Source of the DNA: Actinomycetota bacterium
Lineage (GTDB): Bacteria > Actinomycetota > UBA4738 > HRBIN12
Reading direction: 5' to 3'
Length of the DNA stretch: 64,000 nucleotides
NCBI GenBank assembly: GCA_035640355.1
Contig: DASQWI010000017.1
Span: 167,351-231,350, forward strand
Shown here piece by piece: positions 50,983-59,659 of this stretch. The translations under genes were made by a program, and so were the position numbers. Under the pieces are notes generated by a model, which was not told where the DNA came from, did not search any database, and worked only from the letters and a program-made list of their open reading frames with translations. Position 1 is the stretch's first letter. Each line of letters starts with the position of its first letter.

Positions 50983-52089
50983 CTAGATCGGGGCGCTGCA
51001 GACGAGCAGCAGGTATTCGTAGGGGTCGACCGCATCTCCGTTCTCCGGGTGCCACTCGAAGTGGTCGTGCGGGCCGCTCGAGTGGCCGGTGGACCCCACA
51101 TAGCCAATGACGTCTCCGGTCTCGACCGGGCCGAGCGTGCCGAGCCGGGATAGGTGTGCGTTGTACACGTAGCCGTACTCGCCGTGGACGTACACCCCGA
51201 GCCCGCCGAGCCTGCTGTGGGAAACGGAGGCCACGCCGTCGAACGGCGCGAGGATCGGGGTTCCCATGGCGGCCATGATGTCGTCGCCCTGGTGGAGGTG
51301 GGTCCCGCCCTTCGGGTCGCGACGGAGGTCGCCGAAGTTGTCGGCGATGGCGTGCGGGCCTCCCAGGGGACACACCGCGAACGGCCGGAGGAGCGAGATC
51401 TCGATCTGGATCTGCTCGATCCGTCCGCGTAGCCCGGCGACCAGTCGTCGGGACTTCGCCATCTTGCGTTGGAGCTCGTTGCGCTTCGTCTCCAGGCTTT
51501 GCTTCTGGAGCTCGACGAGCTGGCGGCCATGCACGACCTCGGTCTCGATCTGCGCGAGGCGATCTGCGGTTGCCTGGACCTGCCTGGCGAGCACGGCGTC
51601 GCGACGGTTCATCTCGCCAAGGAACGACATCCGCGCGGCGGCATTCGCGGCCGACGTCGCCGTGAGTAGGTAGAGGATCGGCACGCCGCCGGACATGTAG
51701 GCCTCGCGGCTGCGCTGGTCGAGCTTGGCCTGCAGCAGCGCACCGCGGATCTGGAGCTTCCTCATCTGCCGCTGGAGCTCGGCGAGGCGGGCCTCCATCC
51801 GCAGGATCTTCCCCTCTGCCCGCGCGATGCGCGTGGCCAAACGGTTCATCTCCTTTTGCAGAACGCTGATCTTGTGTATCTGAGCGCGGTACCGGTCCCT
51901 GGCCTTGTGCAGCTCGTGCTTGCTCTTCTTCAGTTCCTGCTTGGTCTCGGTCAGCACTTCGTCGTCGGCCGAGACGATCCCGGAGAGAACGACCGAGGCA
52001 ATGGAGGCAAACATGAGAAGCGCGGCCACTACCGCCACGATCTGGCGCGCGCGCGGCGCGTGCTCTTGGAGCTCCCTCGGACGCGACAT
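50983..52089 (-). CDS. M23-family peptidoglycan endopeptidase with coiled coil
   Basis: 368 residues from the ATG 52089 (GATGAGG before it); in-frame ATGs at 52137 and 52149 would add 16-20 residues. Order: basic cytoplasmic start, one membrane segment (IVAVVAALLMFASIASVVLSG), long coiled coil (about residues 45-240), then an LytM/M23 domain with zinc ligands in THLHQGDDI (HxGxD) and PHDHFEWH (HxH). EnvC/RipB-like layout: a surface enzyme that cuts cell-wall cross-links or activates an amidase. It follows the flavoprotein gene on the same strand. Confidence 0.88.
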   Translation of the reverse strand: MSRPRELQEHAPRARQIVAVVAALLMFASIASVVLSGIVSADDEVLTETKQELKKSKHELHKARDRYRAQIHKISVLQKEMNRLATRIARAEGKILRMEARLAELQRQMRKLQIRGALLQAKLDQRSREAYMSGGVPILYLLTATSAANAAARMSFLGEMNRRDAVLARQVQATADRLAQIETEVVHGRQLVELQKQSLETKRNELQRKMAKSRRLVAGLRGRIEQIQIEISLLRPFAVCPLGGPHAIADNFGDLRRDPKGGTHLHQGDDIMAAMGTPILAPFDGVASVSHSRLGGLGVYVHGEYGYVYNAHLSRLGTLGPVETGDVIGYVGSTGHSSGPHDHFEWHPENGDAVDPYEYLLLVCSAPI

Positions 52090-52218
52090 GTCGGCCTCAT
52101 CGCTGCCGTTTGTCCGGGGACGCTCGTGATAGGTCATGCACCCGACCATCGGCAGACCCAGAGATCGCCTGAAGGACGTCGGTGAACGGTGTCTGGGCGT
52201 ACGGAGACTGAGGGTTGA

Positions 52219-53964
52219 CTACTCGAGCAATCGCGCTCCGCTGAGCTCGGCCGCGGGCGTCTCGAGCGCGCGCCTGAGGCCGTCCGGGACCTCGGGGAGC
52301 GGGACGCTCCTGAGTGTCGGCCCACCGTCGTCGCCGCGACTCGCCTCCAGGGCGAGCCGCAGGTTCGGGTCGACGTTCGGAAAGTCCGAGCGACGATGCG
52401 CTCCGCGGCTCTCTCGCCGGGCTCGCGCGCCCAGCAGCGTCGCGCGGGCGGTCAGGAGCGCTGCCCGCAGGTCGAAGAGATGACCGAGATCCGCCCACCC
52501 CTCCTCGTTCGGGCTCACGTCGACGTCGTGCGCGGCCTCCGAGATCGCGTCCAATTCCGCCAACGCGCGGTCCAGCCCCTCGGCGTCGCGCACGACGCCG
52601 CAGAACCGCCACATCGCGTCGCGGACGGCACGCTGCATCGGCCGCGCGAGCTCGTCGCCCTTTCGGACGGAACGGTCGACCTCCTCGTCCGCCTCCGCGA
52701 TCACGCTGCGCGGATGGACGGAGACGTCTCGTGAGGCGGCCATACGCGCGGCGTGCTGGCCCGCGCGGCGGCCGAACACGAGGACCTCGGCGAGCGAGTT
52801 GCCGCCGAGTCGGTTCGCGCCGTGCACTCCCGACGTCAGCTCGCCGGCCGCGAACAGCCCCTCAAGGTCCGTCGCCGTGGTTTCGGGGTCGACGACAACA
52901 CCGCCCATGGAGTAGTGCGCGGTCGGCGCGACCTCCATCGGCTCGCGAGAGATGTCGAGCATCTCGAACTCGACGAACTGACGGTACATTCGCGGGAGCT
53001 TCTCGAGGATCGTCGACTTCGGAAGATGCGACACGTCGAGGAAGACGCCACCGTGTGGGCCACCGCGGCCCTCGGCGATCTCGGTGTAGTTCGCCAGCGC
53101 CACGCGGTCGCGCGTTGACAGCTCGAGGCGCTGCGGGTCGTATCGCTGCATGTACCGCTCGCCCTGCGCGTTCGTCAGGCGGCCGCCTTCACCGCGGACG
53201 GCCTCGGTCACGAGCGTGCCGGCAACCTCTTCGGGCCACAGCATCCCGGTTGGGTGGAACTGCACGAGCTCCATGTGCGCGAGACGGCAGCCCGCGTCGA
53301 ACGCGAGCGCCATGCCCTCCCCGTAGTTCTCGTCTCGGCGCGAGCTGGACCGACGCCAGATTCGGGTGTGACCTCCCGTCGCCAGGACAACTGCGTCCGC
53401 GAGCAGCACGAGGCGCTCACCGGTCGTGAGATCGACCGCGTATGCGCCGAAGCACGTTCCGTCCGTAACGAGGAGGCGTGTCACGTACACGCCCTCGAGT
53501 ACCGGAACGCCGAGCTCCGACACGCGCCGTCCCAGCGTGCGAACGATCGCGCGGCCGGTCCAGTCGCCGGCGTAGCACGTCCGGCGGTACGTGTGGGCGC
53601 CGAAGAACCGCTGGTCGATCTTCCCGTCCGCGGTCCGCGCGAACGGACAGCCCCAATCCGCGAGCTCGAGAACCGCTACCGGTGACTCCTCGACGAGGAT
53701 CTCGATCATGCGAGGGTCGCCCAACTCGTAGCCGTCGCGGTAGGTGTCGGCGAAGTGCTGCTCGATCGAGTCCTCGGGATCGCGAGTGCCGAGGACCGCG
53801 TTGACGCCGCCGGCCGCCAGCACGGTGTGCGCGTCGTTCCGGGCGCGCTTGCCGACGATCAGCACGTCCGCGCCCGCCTGCGTCGCGGCGATCGCGGCAC
53901 GTAGCCCGGCGCCGCCGGCGCCGATGATCAGGACGTTCGTCGGTCGTGTTCGGGTGGCGCTCAC
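52219..53964 (-). CDS. Fumarate reductase/succinate dehydrogenase-type flavoprotein
   Basis: 581 residues. FAD-binding Rossmann motif VLIIGAGGAGLRAAIAA; DAHTVLAAGGVNAVLG keeps His46 at the place of covalent FAD attachment in succinate dehydrogenases; LVQFHPTGM, VRGEGGRLTN, HYSMGGVVVD and GANRLGGNSL complete the SdhA/FrdA pattern. The Fe-S and membrane subunit genes are not next to it, so it might pair with distant subunits or act as a soluble fumarate reductase or L-aspartate oxidase. The covalent-His signature argues against NadB. Confidence 0.85.
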   Translation of the reverse strand: MSATRTRPTNVLIIGAGGAGLRAAIAATQAGADVLIVGKRARNDAHTVLAAGGVNAVLGTRDPEDSIEQHFADTYRDGYELGDPRMIEILVEESPVAVLELADWGCPFARTADGKIDQRFFGAHTYRRTCYAGDWTGRAIVRTLGRRVSELGVPVLEGVYVTRLLVTDGTCFGAYAVDLTTGERLVLLADAVVLATGGHTRIWRRSSSRRDENYGEGMALAFDAGCRLAHMELVQFHPTGMLWPEEVAGTLVTEAVRGEGGRLTNAQGERYMQRYDPQRLELSTRDRVALANYTEIAEGRGGPHGGVFLDVSHLPKSTILEKLPRMYRQFVEFEMLDISREPMEVAPTAHYSMGGVVVDPETTATDLEGLFAAGELTSGVHGANRLGGNSLAEVLVFGRRAGQHAARMAASRDVSVHPRSVIAEADEEVDRSVRKGDELARPMQRAVRDAMWRFCGVVRDAEGLDRALAELDAISEAAHDVDVSPNEEGWADLGHLFDLRAALLTARATLLGARARRESRGAHRRSDFPNVDPNLRLALEASRGDDGGPTLRSVPLPEVPDGLRRALETPAAELSGARLLE

Positions 53965-54422
53965 GTCCTAACCCTCAGCGCAATGGACACTCTCCACGAT
54001 ACGGCCGCTCCGACGTATGTGCCCTCCGGCACGACGAGCTCGAGTTGGCCGACAACCCGCCGGACGTGGACGAGCTTCGTGAACATCGCGATCGAGTTGC
54101 CCCCCGGCACGGATGTCGTGCCGTATGCGGAGCGGGCGCCACGTGGTGGATGACGGGCTCGAGCCGAGAGTCTCGCTCGAACGGTCCGCGGTGTGATTCG
54201 AGATGGCCCGGCGTAGTAGATGCTTCATGGACCATAGCCCTTTGGCTGGGCTACTCTCGTCCCCTCATGGCGACGCACATGGCTGAGATCTCCCCGCCGC
54301 CGGCCTAGCGAGTACTGGCCGGGGTGGCGCTCTGGCCGCACGGGTTGCGGCTTCCGGCGCACGGCTTCATCGAAGGGGACCGGAGTCCCACCGTCCCTCG
54401 ACACCGATGAGAGGAGATCGTC
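53965..54422. other. Intergenic region, no supported gene
   Basis: Stops occur in all frames often enough that no frame looks convincing, and base composition is less skewed than in flanking genes. The upstream signals of the flavoprotein gene (minus) and the DinB-like gene (plus, GAGAGGAGATC before its ATG) must lie here. It may be decayed coding DNA. Confidence 0.5.
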
Positions 54423-54932
54423 ATGAGCGGTTCGCTAGTCGACGTCGCGTTCGCGCACACTGCGTGGGCGACCTTGCAGGTGATCGATGCATGTCTTGAT
54501 TTGAGCGACGAGCAGCTCCGGACCAACGTCCTCGGCACACGCGGGCCGATCATCGAGACGCTTCGCCACATCGTCACCGGCGACGCGCAGGACCTCTTCA
54601 TCCTCACCGCTGACCCCACGTTCGACATGGACTTCGAAGGCGTGTCGCTTCCCGAGCTTCGTGTGGCCATGGAAGGGATCGGCGCGGGATGGTCCAGGTT
54701 CATCTCGAGTCCCATCGATCCGGACGCGATGGTCCGAGAGGTCGACAGCACCGACGGGTACGAACGGACGGCTCCCGTCGCGTTCCGACTCGCGGGGACG
54801 CTGGAACACGGCACTGACCACCGGAGCCAGATCTGCACGGCGTTGACGAGCCTTGGCATCGAACCGCCGGCGGTGGATGTCATGAGCTACGGGATCGACG
54901 TGCACCGGGTCATGGAGAAGCTGCCGGGCTAG
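54423..54932 (+). CDS. DinB/YfiT-like metal-binding four-helix protein
   Basis: 169 residues. Three His at the positions expected of the DinB-type metal site: TLRHIVTGD, and GTLEHGTDHRSQI near the C-terminus. The rest is a four-helix bundle. Family members act as thiol-dependent S-transferases (for example with bacillithiol or mycothiol) or are uncharacterised. Monocistronic with a good AGGAG site. Confidence 0.82.
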   Translation: MSGSLVDVAFAHTAWATLQVIDACLDLSDEQLRTNVLGTRGPIIETLRHIVTGDAQDLFILTADPTFDMDFEGVSLPELRVAMEGIGAGWSRFISSPIDPDAMVREVDSTDGYERTAPVAFRLAGTLEHGTDHRSQICTALTSLGIEPPAVDVMSYGIDVHRVMEKLPG

Positions 54933-54973
54933 CCAACTCGAGGCCGCAGGGCTGGTGCTCCCGTTCCGGCGCT

Positions 54974-55111
54974 TCAGCGCGAGCGGAGCGCACGTTCAAG
55001 TCGGTCGAGTGACCGCTCGTCCGGCGCCTTGAAGCCGAGGACGACATCGTCGACGCCGAGCGTCTCGTACGCGTCGATGAGTTCCGGGAGCGGCACCAGC
55101 CCGATCCGCAT
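54974..55111 (-). pseudogene. Remnant of a luciferase-like monooxygenase, C-terminal end
   Basis: A 45-codon minus-strand frame ending in a normal stop. LIDAYETLGVDDVVLGF followed by ERSLDRLERAL is the usual C-terminal pattern of F420- or flavin-dependent luciferase-like enzymes. An in-frame TAG lies only 9 bases before the ATG, so the rest of the gene is missing. Confidence 0.45.
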
Positions 55112-55261
55112 CGGCGGGGTCTAACGAGACATCAAAGCTGATCTCGTTGACGTCCCACGGCGTTCTGATCGGGGAGAATCCTCAAGCTTCCATGCCGCTT
55201 GAACCGGGTCAGCCCGCCAGAGGAAACGCGTTCGCTTCGGAGAAAGAGGAGGTCTTAGGAA

Positions 55262-55639
55262 ATGGCACGCAAGATCTACGTCGGGCTTGCTTGGCTGTTC
55301 GTTGTCGCCGTCGGCGTCCAGTTCTTCCTCGCCGGTCTCGGCGTGCTGGGCGGCGAGAGCATTGAGGCGCACCGACAGTGGGGGTTCATCGTGCTGCACC
55401 TCGTCCCGATCCTGATGTTCATCACCGCGATCGTCGGCCGCATGGGACGAACCGTTCTCATCCTGACAGGTGCGCTCTTCCTGCTCGTGTTCGTGCAGCC
55501 GATCTTCGCCGACCCGGAGCTCGATCCTCAGTGGCTGCGGTCGCTCCACGTGCTCAATGCCCTGTTCATCGTCGCCCTCGGCATCCATCTGATACAGCGG
55601 GAGAGGGGACGCTCCGAGAGGATGCCCGTCAGAGCATGA
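55262..55639 (+). CDS. DUF6220 four-helix membrane protein
   Basis: 125 residues with four transmembrane helices (VGLAWLFVVAVGVQFFLAG; WGFIVLHLVPILMFITAIVG; TVLILTGALFLLVFVQPIF; LHVLNALFIVALGIHL) and conserved His in EAHRQWG, LHL and LHVLNA, which match the DUF6220 family. Haem or ion binding is possible given the intramembrane His. ATG preceded by GGAGG farther upstream (about 14 bases). Function unknown. Confidence 0.8.
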   Translation: MARKIYVGLAWLFVVAVGVQFFLAGLGVLGGESIEAHRQWGFIVLHLVPILMFITAIVGRMGRTVLILTGALFLLVFVQPIFADPELDPQWLRSLHVLNALFIVALGIHLIQRERGRSERMPVRA

Positions 55640-55657
55640 GCATCGGACGCGTGCGGC

Positions 55658-55960
55658 CTAGAGAAGCTCGGTGGTGACGATGACGATTTCGTCGTCACCC
55701 GTGTTGTGGAGCGCGTGAGTCTGGGGGAGGGTCTCGGAGCCGATCCACAACGCGGCGCCTGGTTCGAGCGTGAAGTGCTCCAGGGCGTTCCCGTCCGCAT
55801 CGACCGTGTCGCCGCTCGAGCCGCGGACGACCACCGATAGGTACGGCCGCCTATGCAGATGCATGGGACCGGTCGCGCCCGCAGGAACGCGGTGCTCCCA
55901 GATCCGCACCCGGTCGTTCTCTAGCATCAGGGCGGTTCCGAGGTCTTCAGACACGTCCAT
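55658..55960 (-). CDS. Small single-domain cupin
   Basis: 100 residues. The cupin motif 1 region reads GATGPMHLHRRPYLSVVV and motif 2 LPQTHALHNTG, giving His ligands for a metal. Opening LMLENDRVRIWEHRVP is typical of small cupins related to dioxygenase-like or sensing domains. Substrate unknown. It converges on the DUF6220 gene. Confidence 0.85.
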   Translation of the reverse strand: MDVSEDLGTALMLENDRVRIWEHRVPAGATGPMHLHRRPYLSVVVRGSSGDTVDADGNALEHFTLEPGAALWIGSETLPQTHALHNTGDDEIVIVTTELL

Positions 55961-56030
55961 TCAATGCCTGCCCCTGCTTCATCAGGTCGACGCGCGCGAC
56001 GGTAGCACGCTGGGGTCGTCGGCCTCCTCG

Positions 56031-56231
56031 ACCGCTGTTGCCCGTTCGCTAGCCTCGGCGGCGCCGAATGTTCTGGCGTTGGCGCCACGAGTGGCCCTCG
56101 CCCTCGATGGCAATCCTGAGACCCGTCGGCATATGCAGTCCGCGGGGATCGACGTTCGCACCCACAGCGGTGACGAGATAGTCGAAGGGCGGCGGCGGGC
56201 CGACGTGCCTGACGCGCCCGCTTGTTCGTGG
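56031..56231 (+). pseudogene. Remnant of an arginine deiminase/dimethylargininase-type amidinotransferase
   Basis: A plus-strand frame without a start carries APNVLALAPRVALALDGN, PETRRHMQSAGIDVRT and HSGDEI, which match the C-terminal part of arginine deiminase-like enzymes (N-laigp, agnp-TR--l-aaGi-V). The catalytic Cys segment is lost (GRRRADVPDAPACSW). It lies just before a cluster linked to amino-acid or polyamine use, so an ancestral arginine-degrading gene may have been deleted. Confidence 0.45.
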
Positions 56232-56352
56232 CTGAGGCTGTCCGGCGGGGCATTCAGCGCTGAGGGGTTTTACTTGCACTGAAACTGGCTTTACGCCTAT
56301 AAAGGCGCACTCAGCATCCTTGTGGGGGAGGAGGGGACGCGACCTGCGGGCG

Positions 56353-57756
56353 ATGCGATCGATCGACGACGCTCTCACCATCCGGGATGGCCACCTGTTC
56401 ATCGAGGGCGTGGATTGCGTCGCGCTCGCGAACAGGTTCGGCACGCCCCTGTTCGTCGTTTCTGAGGATCAGTTGCGTCGGAACGCGCGAGCGTTCGTCC
56501 GGGCGTTCGAGGACAACTGGAGCGAAGGACCGGTCCGTATCCTGCCCTCCATCAAGGCGAATTTTGCGCTCGCACTTCGTCACATTCTCACTGACGAAGG
56601 CATGGGCTGCGACACGTTCGGGTCGTCGGAGCTTGCCGCGGCGCTCCGCGGCGGAGTGCCACCGGACCTGATCTCGGTCAACGGATCGGGCAAGACGGCA
56701 TCGCTGATCGGCGACGCCGTCGGCGCGGGCGCGCGGATCACGATCGACGCGGCCCGTGAGCTTCCTCTTGTGGAGGAGGCTGCCCATCGCCTCGGGAAAC
56801 GGGCGACGGTTCGCCTGCGGCTCAGGCCCGATCTGTCCGACCTCTCCGAGCCGACCGACTTCTCGGGTGACGAGATCTCCGTTGCGGAAGCGACCCGGTC
56901 GTACAAAGCCGGTGTTCCCGCGGACGACGTCATCGCCCTCGGCAGGAAGGCAATCTCGTCCGATGGCGTGGACCTGTCGGGTATCCACGTCCACCTCCCG
57001 CGGCATCGCTCGGAAACCGCCATGTATCACCGGCTGATCGGCGCGCTCGTCGAGCTTCTGGCCGAGCTGCGACGTGAATGGGATGGATGGTTGCCAAGGG
57101 AGATCGATCTCGGCGGTGGGTTCGCGGTTCGCCGGGATCCGACCGGCCGCCTGCTTCCTCGATTGGCGAACCGAACCGAGTTCGCGCCGGCGATCGACGA
57201 CTACGCCGAGGCCGTCACGAGCTCGCTCCGCTCCGAGCTCGATAGCCACGACATACCGGTGGACGGGCTGGCGCTCGAGGTCGAACCCGGTCGCAGCCTT
57301 TACGGGAACGCGGGGATCCACTTGACACATGTCGTCAACGTCAAGCGGGAGGCCCTCCCCAAGCCCAAGCGATGGGTGGAGTCCGACACGACGGAGATGT
57401 TTCTCCCGGACTCGTTGATCGAACACAACAGATGGAATGTGGTGGTCGCGACGCGGCCGGACGCCGAGCCGATCGGTCCGGCGGACATCGTCGGCATCAG
57501 CTGCGGCTTCGATGTGATGGTTCCGTCTGAGCTGTTGCCCGAGCTCGACGAGGGCGACGTCCTGGCGTTCCTGGATACGGGTGCGTACCAGGACGCGAGC
57601 GCGTCGAACTTCAACGCGCTGCCTCGACCCGCCACTGTCCTGGTCCACGGAGACGAAGCGGAGCTGATCAAACGGGCCGAGACGATCGATGACGTCTTCG
57701 ATCGAGACGTAATCCCCGCGCGTCTCGTTGCAGCGTCGGCTCCGAAGGAGCTCTGA
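56353..57756 (+). CDS. PLP-dependent decarboxylase of the ornithine/DAP/arginine group 2 family
   Basis: 467 residues from the ATG 56353. Fold-type III decarboxylase: PLP lysine in LPSIKANFALAL, glycine loop REIDLGGGFAV, EVEPGRSLYGNAG for phosphate and substrate. It differs from standard LysA in several places (IHVHLPRHRSE in place of the usual HIGS motif; DTGAYQDASASNFN in place of GAY motif context), so diaminopimelate is not the certain substrate. It heads a cluster with an SDR, VOC and XRE-cupin regulator and a polyamine-binding protein, which suggests amino-acid or polyamine metabolism. Confidence 0.8.
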   Translation: MRSIDDALTIRDGHLFIEGVDCVALANRFGTPLFVVSEDQLRRNARAFVRAFEDNWSEGPVRILPSIKANFALALRHILTDEGMGCDTFGSSELAAALRGGVPPDLISVNGSGKTASLIGDAVGAGARITIDAARELPLVEEAAHRLGKRATVRLRLRPDLSDLSEPTDFSGDEISVAEATRSYKAGVPADDVIALGRKAISSDGVDLSGIHVHLPRHRSETAMYHRLIGALVELLAELRREWDGWLPREIDLGGGFAVRRDPTGRLLPRLANRTEFAPAIDDYAEAVTSSLRSELDSHDIPVDGLALEVEPGRSLYGNAGIHLTHVVNVKREALPKPKRWVESDTTEMFLPDSLIEHNRWNVVVATRPDAEPIGPADIVGISCGFDVMVPSELLPELDEGDVLAFLDTGAYQDASASNFNALPRPATVLVHGDEAELIKRAETIDDVFDRDVIPARLVAASAPKEL

Positions 57757-58506
57757 GTGGCGGGCCGGCTCGAAGGCAAGGTCGCCATCATCTCCGGTGC
57801 GGCGCGGGGACAGGGTGCGGCGCACGCCCGGCTGTTCGCGTCCGAGGGTGCCGGCGTCGTCCTCGGGGATGTGCTGGAGACCCACGCGAACGAGGTCGCG
57901 GATGAGCTCCGTTCCTCCGGCGCTGGGGCCGAAGCCATCCGCCTCGACGTCACCCGTTCAGACGATTGGGCTCGCGCCGTGCAGGTCGCCGAGGAGCGCT
58001 TCGGTCCTCTGAACGTCCTCGTCAACAACGCCGGTGTGATCTCCGAACGCGGCGTGGAGGACGAACCGGAGGACGCGTGGCACCGCGTCATAGCGATCAA
58101 TCAGAGCGGCGTGTTCCTAGGGATGAAGCACGTGGTGCCGGCGATGCGCCGCGCCGGCGGCGGATCGATCATCAACATCTCATCGACGCTCGGCGTCGTC
58201 GGAGCCGAGGACTACATCGCGTACCAGGCCAGCAAGGGCGCGATCCGTCAGATGACGAGGTCGGCCGCGCTCTCGTACGCGAAGGACGGCATCCGCGTCA
58301 ACGCGGTGTGCCCGGGATGGATCGACACACCGATGACCGATGCGCTCGGTGCGGACATCCGCGAGCACGACATCGCGATGACGCCGCTCGGTCGGGCGGG
58401 CCGACCGATCGAGGTCTCGTACGCGGTTGTCTTCCTCGCTTCCGACGAAGCGTCGTTCATCACCGGAGTCGATCTCGTCGTCGACGGGGGGTACGTGGCC
58501 CAATGA
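57757..58506 (+). CDS. Short-chain dehydrogenase/reductase
   Basis: 249 residues, GTG directly after the decarboxylase stop. NAD(P) motif IISGAARGQGAAHA, NNAG, catalytic Ser in NISSTLG and YQASK, and the C-terminal FITGVDLVVDGGY. D after the second strand (VLGDVLE) favours NAD. Substrate unknown; likely oxidises or reduces an intermediate from its operon partners. Its stop overlaps the VOC gene start. Confidence 0.92.
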   Translation: MAGRLEGKVAIISGAARGQGAAHARLFASEGAGVVLGDVLETHANEVADELRSSGAGAEAIRLDVTRSDDWARAVQVAEERFGPLNVLVNNAGVISERGVEDEPEDAWHRVIAINQSGVFLGMKHVVPAMRRAGGGSIINISSTLGVVGAEDYIAYQASKGAIRQMTRSAALSYAKDGIRVNAVCPGWIDTPMTDALGADIREHDIAMTPLGRAGRPIEVSYAVVFLASDEASFITGVDLVVDGGYVAQ

Positions 58507-58997
58507 TCAGTCCCCGCACACGGGTGAGCGGGTTCGACCATGTCTCTGTCACCACGAGCGATCTGGATGCGTCGGTCGCCTTCTACGGGGGACGGCTCGA
58601 GATGACCGTTCTGGAAAGCGGCGAGTCGGAGGGAAGCGCGCTCGATGAGCTGCTGGGGATCGAGAACGCGCGAATCCGCTTTGCCGACCTTGACCTCGGC
58701 GAGGGCCGGGTTCTCGAGCTCATCCAGTTCGTCCACCCGATCGGCACGCCCGTCTCAAAGGAACAGTGGGACCCCGGCGCCACACACATCGGTCTTCGTG
58801 TGAGTGACATCGACTCGCTTCACGGTCGGCTTCGCGACAGTGGTGTTCGGGTTATCTCAAAGCCCGTCCGCTTGACGGAAGAGGGGGCTTGGGACGGAGC
58901 GAGGGTTCTGTACGCCATCGATCCCGACGGGACGTGGGTGGAGCTCGTTCAGCGTCCCGACGTGACGCAGAAAGGCGTGATCAACGATGGAGCCTGA
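58503..58997 (+). CDS. VOC-family protein (methylmalonyl-CoA epimerase/glyoxalase-like)
   Basis: 164 residues. Metal ligands: FDHVSVTTSDLDASVAFY (His), ATHIGLRVSDI (His), and PDGTWVELVQ (Glu). Two beta-alpha-beta-beta-beta halves as in glyoxalase I and methylmalonyl-CoA epimerase. Substrate unknown. ATGA overlap with the SDR and an 11-base overlap with the regulator downstream point to one operon. Confidence 0.88.
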   Translation: MISPRTRVSGFDHVSVTTSDLDASVAFYGGRLEMTVLESGESEGSALDELLGIENARIRFADLDLGEGRVLELIQFVHPIGTPVSKEQWDPGATHIGLRVSDIDSLHGRLRDSGVRVISKPVRLTEEGAWDGARVLYAIDPDGTWVELVQRPDVTQKGVINDGA

Positions 58998-59592
58998 GAT
59001 CGTCGTAAGTGAGGAGGCCGCTGCCGATCACGTACGCGCCGCGATCCACTCGCCACGGATCGGGTCACGCCTGCGAGCGGCACGGAGGGCGCGAGGGATG
59101 ACGATCGCCGAGCTCGCTTCGGCAGCTGATCTCTCGAATGGATTCATCAGCCTCCTCGAGCGAGACGAGACGAACGCGTCGGTTGCGACGCTCTTACGCA
59201 TCTGCGAGCTGCTCGGTGTACGGATCGGATCGTTGTTCGAGCAGCCCCGGACGAGCCTCGTGCGTAAGCGAGACCGCGAAGTCGTGAACTTCGGCGGCTT
59301 CGGGGTCGAGGACGTCGTCCTGACACCGCGATGGGAGCGATCGCTCGAGGTGATCGAGTCGACCATCGAGGCGGGCGGCCGGAGCGGAGACGAGCCACAC
59401 GCGTTCGAGGCGGACGCTGAGCTGATCTACGTCCTGAAGGGTTCGCTCGACCTGACGATGGGTGACCAGGTGCATCGGCTGCGGTCCGGCGACGCACTTC
59501 TGATCGACCCTCGGGATGCGCACTCTTGGGTGAACCCATCCCGCACGTCCGACGCCACCGTTCTATGGATCATCACTCCGGCGTCGCTGTGA
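58987..59592 (+). CDS. XRE-family HTH-cupin regulator (PuuR-type)
   Basis: 201 residues. HTH: LRAARRARGMTIAELASAAD, followed by LSNGFISLLERDETNASVAT. C-terminal cupin: ESTIEAGGRSGDEPHAFEAD and IDPRDAHSWVNPS. This architecture is used by regulators of polyamine and amino-acid use such as PuuR. It lies between the enzyme genes and the polyamine-type binding protein, so control of this cluster is expected, with the cupin sensing a pathway compound. Confidence 0.9.
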   Translation: MEPEIVVSEEAAADHVRAAIHSPRIGSRLRAARRARGMTIAELASAADLSNGFISLLERDETNASVATLLRICELLGVRIGSLFEQPRTSLVRKRDREVVNFGGFGVEDVVLTPRWERSLEVIESTIEAGGRSGDEPHAFEADAELIYVLKGSLDLTMGDQVHRLRSGDALLIDPRDAHSWVNPSRTSDATVLWIITPASL

Positions 59593-59659
59593 TCCCCAGA
59601 GAGCAGGGCGAAAGAGGCGATCTTGGTGAAGTCCCGTCAGGTAGGAAGGGGAACTGCCC

